From NCBI RefSeq assembly GCF_009900745.1, contig NZ_WXVU01000001.1, positions 558,001-622,000 on the forward strand: a stretch of 64,000 nucleotides of DNA, written 5' to 3'. This document shows, piece after piece, positions 51,003 through 58,975 of this stretch. Position 1 is the stretch's first letter, and every line of letters begins with the position of its first letter. The translations under genes were made by a program, and so were the position numbers. Source of the DNA: Chryseobacterium sp. c4a. Its GTDB lineage: Bacteria > Bacteroidota > Bacteroidia > Flavobacteriales > Weeksellaceae. The notes below the pieces were generated by a model that was not told the DNA's origin, did no database searches, and saw only the letters and a program-made list of their open reading frames with translations.

Positions 51003-51863
51003 TTATACAGAAAATGATGTAGTAGCAAGTAGGAATATTTCACCACTGGCAGGGGTTAGTCCATCTGTTCTGTCAGAGAAATAGAGATTTCGGATATCGG
51101 ATGTAGAAATAATCTCGGTGCGATCAAAACAGGCATCTTGAGCTAAAAATAAAACTTCAGAAGGGCTAAAGAAGCTCACAAACGGAGTTCCTGCTTCACG
51201 AGCCCCTTTTTCGGCCATTTCCTGCATAGGCTGATCTTCTTCTTCCAATAAATCTATGGGAAGATAAAAAGCCATGGCTAATGTAGAACTGGGAGCCAGT
51301 GTTGCTATTTGTTTCAGGGTAGAAATTATGGCTTCTTTGGTAAGATAGAGCGTAACTCCGGTACAGACAATTACAGCAGGTTTGTCAGAATTGAAACCTG
51401 CTTTTATCAGTTCATTCCACCATGAAGAAACTTCAAAATCAACCGGAACAAAATGAAGATTTTTTGGTAATCCGTATCCTGTTTCTTCTAGCCGTTTTTG
51501 CTTCCACGCCAATGTTTCAGGTTGATCTATTTCAAAAATTTGTAGTTTTGAAGCAATATCCTGCCTTCTTTGCGCAAAAGTGTCAAGTCCTGAGCCAAGG
51601 ATAACATACTGATGAGTTCCTTTTTCACTTTCACGAATTATTACATCTTCGATGAATCTGGAACGAGCTACAATAGAGGCTCTTAGCCTTTTGGTATATT
51701 TCATATCCGGACGTTCCTGCCATCCTTCCTCGGGAGCAATAAGCTGTAATCCTATTTCATCTTCAAGAACATATGGGGCATCATCAATCTGAACATGTAA
51801 ACCTCTCCATAAAGCTGTTCTTACAGCAGTATTGTCAGGTTGGAGAAGAATTTGATCGTTCAT
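51003..51863 (-). CDS. Class I SAM-dependent methyltransferase (LCMT-like)
   Basis: This 286-residue protein belongs to the leucine-carboxyl-methyltransferase/TIGR00027-like group, with SAM-binding VILGSGLDTFAQRR, DQPETLAWKQKRL and VCTGVTLYLTKEAI. The group methylates carboxyl groups of proteins or small acids. It starts 6 bases from a second methyltransferase gene, probably one operon. Substrate unknown. Confidence 0.82.
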   Translation of the reverse strand: MNDQILLQPDNTAVRTALWRGLHVQIDDAPYVLEDEIGLQLIAPEEGWQERPDMKYTKRLRASIVARSRFIEDVIIRESEKGTHQYVILGSGLDTFAQRRQDIASKLQIFEIDQPETLAWKQKRLEETGYGLPKNLHFVPVDFEVSSWWNELIKAGFNSDKPAVIVCTGVTLYLTKEAIISTLKQIATLAPSSTLAMAFYLPIDLLEEEDQPMQEMAEKGAREAGTPFVSFFSPSEVLFLAQDACFDRTEIISTSDIRNLYFSDRTDGLTPASGEIFLLATTSFSV

Positions 51864-51868
51864 AGGAT

Positions 51869-52600
51869 TTATTTTTCTGCGGAGATTAATAACATCATAG
51901 GTCTGCGGAGTTCTTCTTTCATTTCCGGAATTTCTTTCAGCATTTCAGAGCTGGGTTCCGGTTCAATAATTTCTTTGATTTTGAAACCATGTTTCAGTAA
52001 AGTATTCAGATAAGAGGTGAGAGTTCTGTGGTATTTAATAACGTTTTCACCTAAAAATGTTGTATTTCTTTTTCCCTCCATAAAATATCGATCAACGGGC
52101 CAGCTGGTTTTTTCTCCCTCTTTATCGTAAACCCAGTCCTGACTTCCTTCAGCGGTAAAGACAGGATGTTCCACTGAAAATACAAAATGCCCGCCTGAAG
52201 TTAACCATCGATAAATATTTTGGACAATGGTATCGAATGATTCCATATAATGTAGGGTAAGTGAACTTAAAATAATATCAAACTGCTCTGCCGGATAGTC
52301 AACATCTTCCAAAGCTTTTCTTTCGTAGATAATACCTTTCAGAGTATTGATCTCTCTTGCTTTAGTAAGCATTTTTTCAGAAAGATCAATGCCAATAACG
52401 GATGTTGCTCCGTTTTCTATTGCATATCGACAATGCCATCCGAATCCACAGCCAAGATCAAGTACATTTTTCCCTTTAAAATTGGGTAACATATTTTTCA
52501 AAGCATGCCACTCTCCGGCACCTTCCAGCCCCAATTGGGAACGGAGCATTTTCTCATACTGGTCAAAAAAAGACGGATTATCGTATTTATTTTCTTTCAT
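51869..52600 (-). CDS. Class I SAM-dependent methyltransferase (UbiE/Bud23-like)
   Basis: This 243-residue protein has SAM motif I NVLDLGCGFGWHCRYAI, post-I VIGIDLSEKMLTKA, and the FDIILSSLTLHYMES and HFVFSVEHPVFTAEG motifs. It resembles a broad small-molecule methyltransferase group. The following LCMT-like gene is 5 bases downstream. Substrate unknown. Confidence 0.85.
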   Translation of the reverse strand: MKENKYDNPSFFDQYEKMLRSQLGLEGAGEWHALKNMLPNFKGKNVLDLGCGFGWHCRYAIENGATSVIGIDLSEKMLTKAREINTLKGIIYERKALEDVDYPAEQFDIILSSLTLHYMESFDTIVQNIYRWLTSGGHFVFSVEHPVFTAEGSQDWVYDKEGEKTSWPVDRYFMEGKRNTTFLGENVIKYHRTLTSYLNTLLKHGFKIKEIIEPEPSSEMLKEIPEMKEELRRPMMLLISAEK

Positions 52601-52696
52601 GGCAGAGAATATTTGCTGTTTATGAAATTGAGATTAATGAATGATAAAATTACAACTATTAGCCGGGAAATTTTAGAACGAGGATTCTGTTTTTTC

Positions 52697-52727
52697 AAAA
52701 AAAAATCCTTTACCGAAATAAAGGATT
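52697..52727 (-). terminator. Terminator of the YqaE-type gene
   Basis: On the minus strand AATCCTTTA pairs with TAAAGGATT and is followed by T-run. Confidence 0.8.
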
Positions 52728-52750
52728 GAATGTATAGTGTAAAAATGATT

Positions 52751-52951
52751 TTATTTTCTGCCCTCACGAACTGCTCGAATTAAATCTTCGTTTCGCTTGT
52801 TAGCTCTGTCATTATTTAGAGACATCACCGCCCAAATTGCAGCCGGAAGCCATCCAATTAAGGTAATCTGTAAAATAAAACAGATAATTCCGGTGAGAAT
52901 CTTTCCTCTGACAATAAAAGAGAGAAAAGGAAGTACAATAGCTAAAAACAT
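52751..52951 (-). CDS. YqaE/Pmp3 family membrane protein
   Basis: This 66-residue protein has two membrane helices (FLAIVLPFLSFIV and TGIICFILQITLIGWLPAAIWAV) and the family GWLPAAIWAV signature. Pmp3-type proteins influence membrane potential and ion homeostasis; the role in bacteria is poorly known. It has a basic, charged tail (RANKRNEDLIRAVREGRK). It is monocistronic. Confidence 0.85.
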   Translation of the reverse strand: MFLAIVLPFLSFIVRGKILTGIICFILQITLIGWLPAAIWAVMSLNNDRANKRNEDLIRAVREGRK

Positions 52952-53033
52952 GATTTAAATTTTTAAGGTTATTATATCGTTTTAGGTATTAAATATATTG
53001 ATTTTTAGGGTAATGAAAAAAAAAGGGAACCGA

Positions 53034-53729
53034 TTAATCTTTCATATTCTTATTCCATAGAGCTTCAGCATAGTCTCTGAATTCTTTTGGGCCTTGCTGG
53101 AAAGCCTTGTCAAAAGTATAAGATCCTCCTGCAAATACAGGCTTACCATGATTTTCCATTCCGGTTTGTATTTTTGTTTCTCCACGCATGGCAAACTTTT
53201 GTTTTCCTTCATACATGATGATTTTTAAATCGGAAGGACTTACATCTCCTTTACAGGCCATTTTATACATCATCCAAACTTCAGCGATCCCGTTTTTATC
53301 AAGATCTGTTACCGCTAAAGTATTTTTCTTGAATTCAGCATCAATGTCTACCATACAGTCTTTAACGAAATCATTAACTTTCCATACGAGCTGATTATTT
53401 TCCAAAGAATAGCACTGGGCAAAAACTTCAGCATCACTGCCATCATTTTCATGGGGAAAATTTTCATTGATATAGACTCCGGTTTCGGAAGTAATAACAG
53501 CATATTCTCCGGTTTTATCTTTCCATCGGAATCCGTCTTTAAAGTTTCCTTTATATTTCAATGCTGCTGGAACCTGAGCAGAGTCTATTTTGGTAGTGGT
53601 TAAAGAGTTTGTTTTTTCTACCTGATTAACTTCCGGAGATTGAGCTTCTGAAAGAGTGTCTTTTTTTTCTTCTTTACAGTTTAAAAGGAATAGAAACGGA
53701 AGGCAATAGAGTAGATGCGTTTTTTTCAT
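53034..53729 (-). CDS. Lipoprotein, M949_RS01915-like
   Basis: This 231-residue protein has a lipoprotein signal peptide with LLNCKEEKK as the acylation region. The body contains DLDKNGIAEVWMMYKMACKGDVSPSDLKIIMYEG, which recalls FG-GAP/EF-hand-like loops and the M949_RS01915 family linked in Riemerella to surface polysaccharide. The link is from memory and weak. It is likely attached to the outer membrane. It lies just downstream of the two tRNA-like genes. Confidence 0.6.
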   Translation of the reverse strand: MKKTHLLYCLPFLFLLNCKEEKKDTLSEAQSPEVNQVEKTNSLTTTKIDSAQVPAALKYKGNFKDGFRWKDKTGEYAVITSETGVYINENFPHENDGSDAEVFAQCYSLENNQLVWKVNDFVKDCMVDIDAEFKKNTLAVTDLDKNGIAEVWMMYKMACKGDVSPSDLKIIMYEGKQKFAMRGETKIQTGMENHGKPVFAGGSYTFDKAFQQGPKEFRDYAEALWNKNMKD

Positions 53730-53742
53730 AGATTATTTTTTG

Positions 53743-53815
53743 GTCTGCTAACAGGGCTCGAACCTGTGTCCTCCCGGATGAAGAGCCGGGTGCTCTGCCG
53801 CTGAGCTATATCAGA
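53743..53815 (-). tRNA. tRNA-like gene with 8-nt anticodon loop (second of pair)
   Basis: On the minus strand the cloverleaf is complete: acceptor TCTGATA/TAGCAGA with an A-G mismatch, D stem GCTC/GAGC, anticodon stem CCCGG/CCGGG, 5-nt variable loop, T arm ACAGG-TTCGAGC-CCTGT. The anticodon loop CTCTTCAT has 8 nt. It can be read as CUU after U33 with C37, or as UUC after C33 with A37. The base after position 72 is C, and CCA then follows out of register. Normal tRNAs have 7-nt loops, so the identity is uncertain. Confidence 0.6.
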
Positions 53816-53820
53816 AATTA

Positions 53821-53894
53821 GGATAGGTGCAGGGCTCGAACCTGCGTCAATCCGGTTAAAGAGCCGGATGTTCTACCACTGAACTAACCTATCC
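53821..53894 (-). tRNA. tRNA-like gene with 8-nt anticodon loop (first of pair)
   Basis: On the minus strand the cloverleaf is well formed: acceptor GATAGGT/ACCTATC extended by a G-1:C73 pair, D stem GTTC/GAAC with AGTGGTA loop, anticodon stem TCCGG/CCGGA, variable loop TTGAC, T arm GCAGG-TTCGAGC-CCTGC. The anticodon loop CTCTTTAA has 8 nt. It can be read as Lys CUU or UUU. No CCA is encoded. It shares its T arm and anticodon arm with the neighbour, so the two arose by duplication. Confidence 0.6.
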
Positions 53895-54031
53895 TTTATT
53901 TTTTCTTCAGAGTTTTCCAGAAAAATATTTGTTTTTTTCCTATTTTATAAAAGAAAATTTTGAACAAAGGAACAACGAACGGCAATCGTTTTGAAAAAAC
54001 GGGTAGTCTGAGGAAGTGACGACTGAAAAAT

Positions 54032-54403
54032 TTATTTATTATTATTTAGCATATTGCGTAAAAAAAGAATTTCGTTCTTCAGTTCCTCTAAGTTCCTGTC
54101 TTTCTCCTCCAGTCTTTTTTCATACTGTTCTTTCAGTTCTTCAGAAAAATTTTTATTGATAATAGCAGCATTATCTCCCTTGTCATTATGCTGGTTAAAA
54201 ACAATCCCTTTCTCTGCTAACCAGGATAAAATATCCACTTCTAAAACAGCTTCTATTTTAGCTAGATAGTCTAACGAGGGAGTGCTCTTATCACTCTCCC
54301 AGTTGGAGATTGTTTTTTGTGTTGTTTTTAGCATGAGTGCCAATTCTTCCTGGCTTATCCTTTTACTTTCTCTTGCTTGTTTAAGTTTTGCACCTATTAC
54401 CAT
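54032..54403 (-). CDS. XRE family helix-turn-helix regulator
   Basis: This 123-residue protein starts with a Cro/C1-type domain (IGAKLKQARESKRISQEELALMLKTTQKTISNWESDKSTPSLDYLAKIEAVL). It ends in a predicted coiled coil (LKEQYEKRLEEKDRNLEELKNEILFLRNMLNN). It is divergent from the RiPP precursor gene and could regulate it; this is inferred from position. The -7-like TATCTTTA sits 4-5 nt from the ATG. Confidence 0.85.
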   Translation of the reverse strand: MVIGAKLKQARESKRISQEELALMLKTTQKTISNWESDKSTPSLDYLAKIEAVLEVDILSWLAEKGIVFNQHNDKGDNAAIINKNFSEELKEQYEKRLEEKDRNLEELKNEILFLRNMLNNNK

Positions 54404-54540
54404 ATTGTAAAGATAAATAATTTAGGAATTCTTTTCTGAAAATTAGAAAAATACGTTATAAGCTTATATAAAAATATTGTTTACTTTCGATTAGTGCAAA
54501 ATAAGAAAAAAATGCGACATGTTTAATTATTCACTGTAAG

Positions 54541-54548
54541 TACCTTTG
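54541..54548 (+). promoter_or_regulatory. Candidate -7 element of the gws operon
   Basis: TACCTTTG fits TAnnTTTG and would give a leader of about 85 nt before gwsA. A -33 element is not obvious. Confidence 0.35.
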
Positions 54549-54637
54549 TATAAACTATTTAACATAATAAAAAACTCACTATTAATTAGAGTTATTTATT
54601 AAAATTTTATATTTTTAACTTATAAACAAAATCAATT

Positions 54638-54811
54638 ATGAAAAAATTAACATCATTAAAAAATGGTAAAGTACTTAACACAGGTAGCCTAAAACAGATT
54701 CAAGGAGGCAAAAGGCTTCCTGATGGTGTATGTAGTGGTACCGGAACTGCTAACGATCCTTATGTTTTAGCATCAGTAGTTATTCCTTCTGGCGCATCTG
54801 ATGGATGCTAG
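54638..54811 (+). CDS. gwsA: Grasp-with-spasm RiPP precursor peptide
   Basis: This 57-residue peptide has a Lys-rich leader (MKKLTSLKNGKVLNTGSLKQIQGG) ending in a GG motif, and a core KRLPDGVCSGTG, then TANDPYVLASVVIPSGASDGC. The core has two Cys (32 and 57) and several Ser/Thr and Asp. It lies just before an ATP-grasp gene and a SPASM-domain gene, which defines the grasp-with-spasm family of ribosomal peptides. The ATP-grasp enzyme probably links side chains. The mature product and its bioactivity are unknown. Confidence 0.75.
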   Translation: MKKLTSLKNGKVLNTGSLKQIQGGKRLPDGVCSGTGTANDPYVLASVVIPSGASDGC

Positions 54812-54828
54812 TATAGGACTTTAATTAT

Positions 54829-54858
54829 GGCTTCTTCTATATGGGGAAGCCTTTTTTT
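54829..54858 (+). terminator. Terminator-like hairpin between gwsA and gwsG
   Basis: GGCTTC/GAAGCC with a T7 tail lies 18 bases after gwsA. It overlaps the first codons of an upstream in-frame ATG (54827), so gwsG starts at 54863 beyond it. Partial readthrough would give more precursor than enzyme. Confidence 0.7.
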
Positions 54859-54862
54859 AATT

Positions 54863-55813
54863 ATGATTTTAATTTTATCTACTACCCATGATGACGATAC
54901 CAATGTTGTTATGGAACATTTAGCGAATATGGGGGAAATCTGTATTCGTATCAACGATATCGATATTTTTAATGGAACAACAAGAATATATTATAAAATT
55001 TCTTCTCCTACTTCTTTAACTGTTGAGAATGAATTAATTGGGAGCGTAGATTTGAGCCAGGTTAAAGTAGTATGGTATAGAAAATGGGGTAATTTTAATA
55101 AATATAAAGATTTACTTAATGAGAATATTTCAAACGAAATGTTCCAATATTTACACTCAGAGTATTCTGGTATTTTAAAAACGATCCTATATTTTTTGAA
55201 TGATAAAAAATGGATAAATCATCATTCTAATATCAGCAGATTGAATAAAATTGAAATGTTGACTATTGCAAGCAATATAGGACTAAAAATTCCTTCCACA
55301 GTAATTGCAAATAATTTTTATACTGGGGAGAAAGATTGGATAACCAAGTCTATTAATGAAGGAACTGTAATTAGCCATAATCAAAAAAACTTTCCTCTAA
55401 TGACAGTAGAATATAATAATTCTATAATTTTCTTTTTTCCAAGCCTATTTCAGCAGCATATTTATAAAGAATATGAACTTCGGGTTTTCCATTTAAATGG
55501 GAAAAATTATCCTATGGCTGTATTTTCTCAAAATGATAAGCAAACTTCTGTAGATTTCAGGAATTATAACCAGAATAAACCGAATCGATTTATCCCTTAC
55601 CAATTACCTGAAGATTTAAATAACAAAATTTGCCAACTAATGAAAACATGCCACATAGATACAGGTTCTATTGATATTATAAAAGGGATAGATGGGGAAT
55701 ATTATTTTTTAGAAATTAATCCCTCTGGACAATTTAGAATGACATCTTACCATTGTAACTATAACCTGCATTATGAACTGGCAAAACAGTTAAAAAGAAT
55801 GAATGATGAATAA
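54863..55813 (+). CDS. gwsG: Grasp-with-spasm ATP-grasp peptide maturase
   Basis: This 316-residue protein starts MILILSTTHDDDTNVVMEHL, a typical ATP-grasp maturase N-terminus. Its C-terminal ATP-grasp domain contains SIDIIKGIDGEYYFLEINPSGQF with the conserved acidic magnesium ligands. It should form amide or ester cross-links in the GwsA core, as in MdnC/graspetide ligases. The ATG at 54827 is in frame but inside the terminator hairpin and is not preferred. It overlaps a small downstream ORF by 11 bases. Confidence 0.8.
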   Translation: MILILSTTHDDDTNVVMEHLANMGEICIRINDIDIFNGTTRIYYKISSPTSLTVENELIGSVDLSQVKVVWYRKWGNFNKYKDLLNENISNEMFQYLHSEYSGILKTILYFLNDKKWINHHSNISRLNKIEMLTIASNIGLKIPSTVIANNFYTGEKDWITKSINEGTVISHNQKNFPLMTVEYNNSIIFFFPSLFQQHIYKEYELRVFHLNGKNYPMAVFSQNDKQTSVDFRNYNQNKPNRFIPYQLPEDLNNKICQLMKTCHIDTGSIDIIKGIDGEYYFLEINPSGQFRMTSYHCNYNLHYELAKQLKRMNDE

Positions 55814-55994
55814 AAGCTTACTACAGGAACTTAACCCGCATAAAAAAGAATTATTTCCTGCTATTTTTGCTCAGGTTACCGAGAATAAAAAATTAGTAAC
55901 ACAGTCACTAAGAAAAATTGAGGCTAAAAAGTATCAGTCAGAAATTTTTTGTTTAAAATCTTATAAAGATGGAATTAACCCACCTAAACCTTGA
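55803..55994 (+). CDS. Small unknown protein between gwsG and gwsS
   Basis: This 63-residue protein (MMNKSLLQELNPHKKELFP and further) overlaps gwsG by 11 bases and gwsS by 26 bases. It is Lys-rich, has one Cys and no GG motif. The overlapping arrangement in a maturation operon suggests a real, translationally coupled gene, perhaps an accessory to the maturases. No family recognised. Confidence 0.55.
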   Translation: MMNKSLLQELNPHKKELFPAIFAQVTENKKLVTQSLRKIEAKKYQSEIFCLKSYKDGINPPKP

Positions 55995-56979
55995 TATTAA
56001 TAAAAGATGTTTTTTTTTTGCATGTTGTATCCCAGTGAAAGGCATTCAATTAGGGGCTATTTACGATTTGCAAAGGGATGATATTGAACGGGTTCCTAAT
56101 TCTATTATTGATTTTATTCATAATATTCATTCCAAAACTGTAGTGAGTATTATAGAAGAATGGAAAGATGATGAAATTGCGCAGGAATATATAGAATTTC
56201 TGATTGAAAAAGAGTTTATTTTTTTTGCAAATGAAGACCATTTTCCAAATCTTTCAGATGATTGTTTTAATGATGATGTTTCAAAAATTGAATTTGCTAC
56301 AATTCTTTTATCAGATGATTTGATAAAAGAAGCACAACATATTTCGGATAGGGTTGATTATTTGGGAGTTAAACGTTTACATTTACATTTTTCGCCTGAT
56401 ATGGACGTGCAAGAAATTCATAATTTACTAAATTCTCTTCAAAAATCATGTGTTATAGATTTATCTGTATCATTGCCTTACCAGAAAAATTTTACTACGT
56501 CTAGAGTATTAAAAGAACAAAGATTAAAAAGTATTTATTTCTATCAATCTCCCTATTCTAAGGAAGATAACTATGGTAGAATAAATTTATATTATTTAAA
56601 GCAAAATGAGAATAGTTTATTTGTACCCAAATCGAGTATTGATACAATAGCTATCAATCATAGAGCATTTCTGACAGCAAAAAAATATAATCTCGGCTTA
56701 TATAAAACTATCCTCGTAGATTATTTGGGGAGAATAAGGTTAAATGGTACAGATAAAAAAGACTATGGCTCATTTTTAGGCTCTAAGGATGAAATTGACA
56801 GAAGTTTATTAATCCTCTCCGAATTATGGAATTTAAATAGGAATAAAATTAACCCATGTAAGAACTGTGAATTAAGATATGCCTGTACTGCTAGTTTTAT
56901 TCCAGAATATGACCAGGAAAAAGAAGAATATTTCGTAAATTGTAATTATAATATTCACACTAATGAATGGATTTATTAA
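55969..56979 (+). CDS. gwsS: Grasp-with-spasm SPASM-domain peptide maturase
   Basis: This 336-residue protein ends in a SPASM-type cysteine cluster (NPCKNCELRYACTASF, then NCNYN). The N-terminal half is radical-SAM-like in length, but no CxxxCxxC motif is visible (RCFFFACCIPVKG has three Cys in another spacing). It may be an inactive radical-SAM-like partner that binds precursor. It is the second named enzyme of the system. Its stop overlaps the next gene by 17 bases. Confidence 0.78.
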   Translation: MELTHLNLDINKRCFFFACCIPVKGIQLGAIYDLQRDDIERVPNSIIDFIHNIHSKTVVSIIEEWKDDEIAQEYIEFLIEKEFIFFANEDHFPNLSDDCFNDDVSKIEFATILLSDDLIKEAQHISDRVDYLGVKRLHLHFSPDMDVQEIHNLLNSLQKSCVIDLSVSLPYQKNFTTSRVLKEQRLKSIYFYQSPYSKEDNYGRINLYYLKQNENSLFVPKSSIDTIAINHRAFLTAKKYNLGLYKTILVDYLGRIRLNGTDKKDYGSFLGSKDEIDRSLLILSELWNLNRNKINPCKNCELRYACTASFIPEYDQEKEEYFVNCNYNIHTNEWIY

Positions 56980-57565
56980 ATATATAATTATATTGGCTTT
57001 ATTCTGCTTAACGAGTTGTCAAAATTTTTATTTTTTAAAAGAGCAAAGAGTAGAATCTGACAAGCACTCATACTGGAAGTTTAAGCTATACTTTGATCAA
57101 GGCAAAAATCAATTAGATTTTTATACTTATGGGGATTATGTATATAACAAAGTAAATAAACAATATATATATTTCACTTCTTCAGAAATGAAAAAATTGC
57201 TATATCATAGTATCCCACAAAATTATACAGAGCAGTTTTTATTTATGTATACTTATCAGCCTACATTTTCAAATATTTTAGGCTTTTATTATAAAGGAGT
57301 TTCTATTGAGGAAGTGAAAAAAAGATATTCTGAAATACCACATAAAGAAGACCTAAACCAAGTTTTTTCTTGTTACCCTTTCGAAAAATTTCAGGTTTTT
57401 GATTTGTTCAAAAAAGTAGATGGTGGAGTGATAAGGTTTGTAGCAATAAATAATCCTAACTATCCTAAAGATCCCGACTATAAAATGTTTAACAAAGAAA
57501 TTAATGATATGTTCTTTGAAAATAATAATTTATTATGGGATGGATATGTAGAACCTCTTAATTAA
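56963..57565 (+). CDS. Lipoprotein of unknown function in the gws operon
   Basis: This 200-residue protein has a lipoprotein signal peptide (LALFCLTSCQNF; LTSC is the lipobox). It is rich in Tyr, Phe and Lys. It overlaps gwsS by 17 bases and precedes the GLPGLI gene by 8 bases, so it belongs to the peptide operon. It might be an envelope acceptor or immunity factor; this is inference from position only. Confidence 0.6.
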   Translation: MNGFIKYIIILALFCLTSCQNFYFLKEQRVESDKHSYWKFKLYFDQGKNQLDFYTYGDYVYNKVNKQYIYFTSSEMKKLLYHSIPQNYTEQFLFMYTYQPTFSNILGFYYKGVSIEEVKKRYSEIPHKEDLNQVFSCYPFEKFQVFDLFKKVDGGVIRFVAINNPNYPKDPDYKMFNKEINDMFFENNNLLWDGYVEPLN

Positions 57566-57573
57566 AAAGCTTT

Positions 57574-58377
57574 ATGAAAAAAAATATTTTAACTTTCCTT
57601 TTTATTTTATCCTGCTTTGCTGCTTTTCAGGGACAGACATTTAGAACTTATTATCAGATGACATACAAAGTAGATTCTACAAAAAATGAATCAGTAAATA
57701 AAAAGATGCTATTAGATGTCAAAGATGAAATTTCGAAATTTTACTCTTACGATTTGTATCATATAGATTCGTTAGCACTTCATAATGTAGATGTTCGGAC
57801 AAAATCAACGGATTTTGATTTTTTGATAACAAAAAACAAAAAAGAGAATAAAATAGAGAAATATTATATAATTGGGTTGGACAGGTATTCTCTGAAAGAA
57901 GACTGGCCTAAATTAGATTGGAAAATTACAGAAGAAACAAAAAATATTGATAATGTAAACTGCCAAAAAGCTACTTTACATTATAAGGGGAGAGACTGGA
58001 CAGCCTGGTTTGCTAAAGAAATTCCTTTTCAGGAAGGACCTTATGTTTTTAACTCTTTGCCTGGTCTTATAGTAGACATGAGAGATTCAGGATATAATTA
58101 TATTTTTACAATGACTGAACTTAAAAAAGATAATGGAGAAGTTAATATGGAAAACGATTTCATTCCGGTTACTCAAAAACAATTAAACAAACTTTATTTG
58201 GATTATTATAATGATCCTTACAAGGAACTCAAAGCAGGAAAAGCAGTAATGAAGGTTGTGGATGAGTCAGGAAGAGTAATAACCCCTAACTTTAAGCAGC
58301 TTACTGAATTTAAACAAAAGTTTATAAAAAATAATAATAATCCTATTGAGTTGGCAGATGCTGTAAAGTATCCATAA
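57574..58377 (+). CDS. GLPGLI family protein
   Basis: This 267-residue protein has a signal peptide (ending AAFQGQ) and the family signature FNSLPGLIVDM around residue 165, which matches GLPGLI with S for G. The family is restricted to Bacteroidota and is often next to TonB receptors or peptide systems. Function is unknown. It ends the gws gene block. Codon use and AT content match the upstream gws genes. Confidence 0.8.
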   Translation: MKKNILTFLFILSCFAAFQGQTFRTYYQMTYKVDSTKNESVNKKMLLDVKDEISKFYSYDLYHIDSLALHNVDVRTKSTDFDFLITKNKKENKIEKYYIIGLDRYSLKEDWPKLDWKITEETKNIDNVNCQKATLHYKGRDWTAWFAKEIPFQEGPYVFNSLPGLIVDMRDSGYNYIFTMTELKKDNGEVNMENDFIPVTQKQLNKLYLDYYNDPYKELKAGKAVMKVVDESGRVITPNFKQLTEFKQKFIKNNNNPIELADAVKYP

Positions 58378-58516
58378 ATGACCGTCCTTTGAACTGTTTG
58401 GAAGCCAGTTCATGAATAGCTAATTGTCCTCTCATTAATTCAACGATCATTTCCGCAACATCTTCGGGGCGGCGGCGCTGATCTAATGATTGATAAAGTT
58501 GTTCAATGGTGTTCAT
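58343..58516 (-). CDS. Small unknown protein (57 residues)
   Basis: The minus-strand ORF encodes MNTIEQLYQSLDQRRRPEDVAE, then MIVELMRGQLAIHELASKQ and a short tail. It is predicted alpha-helical with coherent composition and higher GC than the adjoining gws genes. Its end overlaps the end of the GLPGLI gene by 35 bases in antisense. It could be a complete small gene or the start of one truncated by the insertion of the gws block. No family recognised. Confidence 0.5.
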   Translation of the reverse strand: MNTIEQLYQSLDQRRRPEDVAEMIVELMRGQLAIHELASKQFKGRSFMDTLQHLPTQ

Positions 58517-58536
58517 TCCTTATTATTTTGCTTTTT

Positions 58537-58950
58537 TTATGAAATTAATTCTTTCAATGTTTTATCCGTTTTCATCAGCTCTCCCTGAGGAATCTGATGA
58601 TTAAGATAAGTAAACAGCAAATCGGTTACCCAAGTATTTTCAAGATCATGGATATAATAAGACGATATTAATCCAAAGTCATCTGAAATATAAGCGGGTA
58701 ATTCAGATGAGCCTGTAGCTTTGAAAATAGAGATGAAAATTTCTTTTCGGAATTGCGTAATAGCATCTTCAGTTTCTTCATCTATTTCTTTTCCATCCAC
58801 AGTTTGATAAGCTTTCATCCAAGCATCAGAAAACTCTGAGGAATCTCTGTTGTCCAGGATTTTATCAATCTTTTCTGAATCAATATGGTGAAGAGCAGCT
58901 TTTAATGCATAATTAAAAGCTGTTTCTAATGTATTTAATTTTTCTGTCAT
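58537..58950 (-). CDS. Unknown protein
   Basis: This 137-residue acidic protein is mainly helical (EKLNTLETAFNYALKAALHHID, then EDAITQFRKEIFISIFKATG). It has no signal peptide. The ATG at 58950 is chosen; the 32 codons upstream overlap the TPR gene in another frame. It follows that gene by 25 bases on the minus strand. No family recognised. Confidence 0.55.
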   Translation of the reverse strand: MTEKLNTLETAFNYALKAALHHIDSEKIDKILDNRDSSEFSDAWMKAYQTVDGKEIDEETEDAITQFRKEIFISIFKATGSSELPAYISDDFGLISSYYIHDLENTWVTDLLFTYLNHQIPQGELMKTDKTLKELIS

Positions 58951-58975
58951 AATTAAAAAGATACCACAAAGACAT

